DNA from: UBA1359 sp035411265
GTDB lineage: Bacteria; Patescibacteriota; Patescibacteriia; Patescibacteriales; Patescibacteriaceae
Direction of reading: 5' to 3'
DNA length: 13,662 nucleotides
Assembly: GCA_035411265.1 (NCBI GenBank)
Contig: DAONSQ010000014.1
Span: 1-13,662 of the forward strand
Position 1 is the stretch's first letter. The number at the start of each line of letters is the position of its first letter. Positions 13,624 to 13,662 of the stretch are shown here, in pieces. The notes beneath the pieces were generated by a model, which was given only the letters and a program-made list of their open reading frames with translations, was not told the DNA's origin and searched no databases. Made by a program: the position numbers and the translations under genes.

Positions 13624-13662
13624 TAAAATAAAATAAAAATAATAATAAAGTGCCTATTAGGC
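13624..13662 (-). terminator. Possible partial terminator of an upstream minus-strand gene
   Basis: The palindrome GCCTATTAGGC (13652-13662) is cut by the window edge. On the minus strand it is followed by ACTTTATTATTATTTTTATT, a T-rich tract, so it could be the visible half of a terminator whose stem extends as AGTGCC/GGCACT. The missing bases would decide this. I see no gene between 13550 and the edge. Confidence 0.3.

Noticed and set aside
1..13662. Alternative genetic code with UGA as a sense codon, as in some Patescibacteria
   Set aside because: All twelve genes end in TAA or TAG and none needs an in-frame TGA, so there is no positive evidence for recoding. The lack of TGA stops in twelve genes is not significant.
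1..13662. Novel defence, mobile or biosynthetic system
   Set aside because: Almost every gene is a recognised core function and the three unknown genes are small or plain membrane proteins. No transposase, integrase, toxin-like pair, CRISPR or terminal repeats are visible.

Overview
This 13.7 kb window is an AT-rich, densely packed stretch of bacterial chromosome holding twelve protein genes, almost all of them core housekeeping functions. I see no mobile element, CRISPR array, tRNA, rRNA or defence system. Several traits point to a reduced-genome bacterium, most likely a member of the Candidate Phyla Radiation (Patescibacteria). The proteins are compact: IF2 has 654 residues, YidC 236, and S1 has four S1 domains. 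YidD has a lengthened segment before its Cys-rich core. Genes are separated by only 2-12 nt, and none has a convincing Shine-Dalgarno sequence. The phylum assignment is inferred from protein style, not from a marker gene.

Layout. (1) Positions 18-1984 (+): yidD, yidC and a multi-pass membrane protein of unknown function. This looks like the 3' part of the usual rpmH-rnpA-yidD-yidC cluster, and it ends at an intrinsic terminator (2003-2025). (2) Positions 2129-5394 (+): infB, rbfA and an NrnA-like DHH phosphoesterase, a conserved translation/RNA-turnover operon that here lacks rimP-nusA at its head. (3) Positions 5458-6196 (+): a small two-helix membrane protein and a membrane-anchored protein, both unknown, with their own promoter candidate and a strong terminator (6230-6259). 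(4) Positions 6296-10295 (+): polA and murD, 4 nt apart. The polA promoter candidate sits so close to the ATG that the mRNA may be leaderless. (5) Positions 10279-13438 (-): ftsH and a ribosomal protein S1 gene, convergent with murD and overlapping its 3' end by 17 bp.

How they work together. YidD and YidC serve membrane-protein insertion, and FtsH degrades misassembled membrane proteins. IF2, RbfA and S1 serve ribosome maturation and initiation. Pol I and MurD serve DNA repair/replication and peptidoglycan precursor synthesis.

The most interesting non-coding signal is the roughly 110-nt leader of the S1 gene on the minus strand (13549 to 13439). It holds three consecutive hairpins. One is better paired on the minus strand, through a G-U wobble, and shows GGAG in its loop. 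The last is followed by seven T and then the ATG. A 7-nt sequence at the predicted 5' end is complementary to the last hairpin. This resembles the known architecture of S1 autoregulation in gammaproteobacteria (three hairpins, no Shine-Dalgarno) and may be an undescribed cis-regulatory RNA. Otherwise the region is ordinary core genome.
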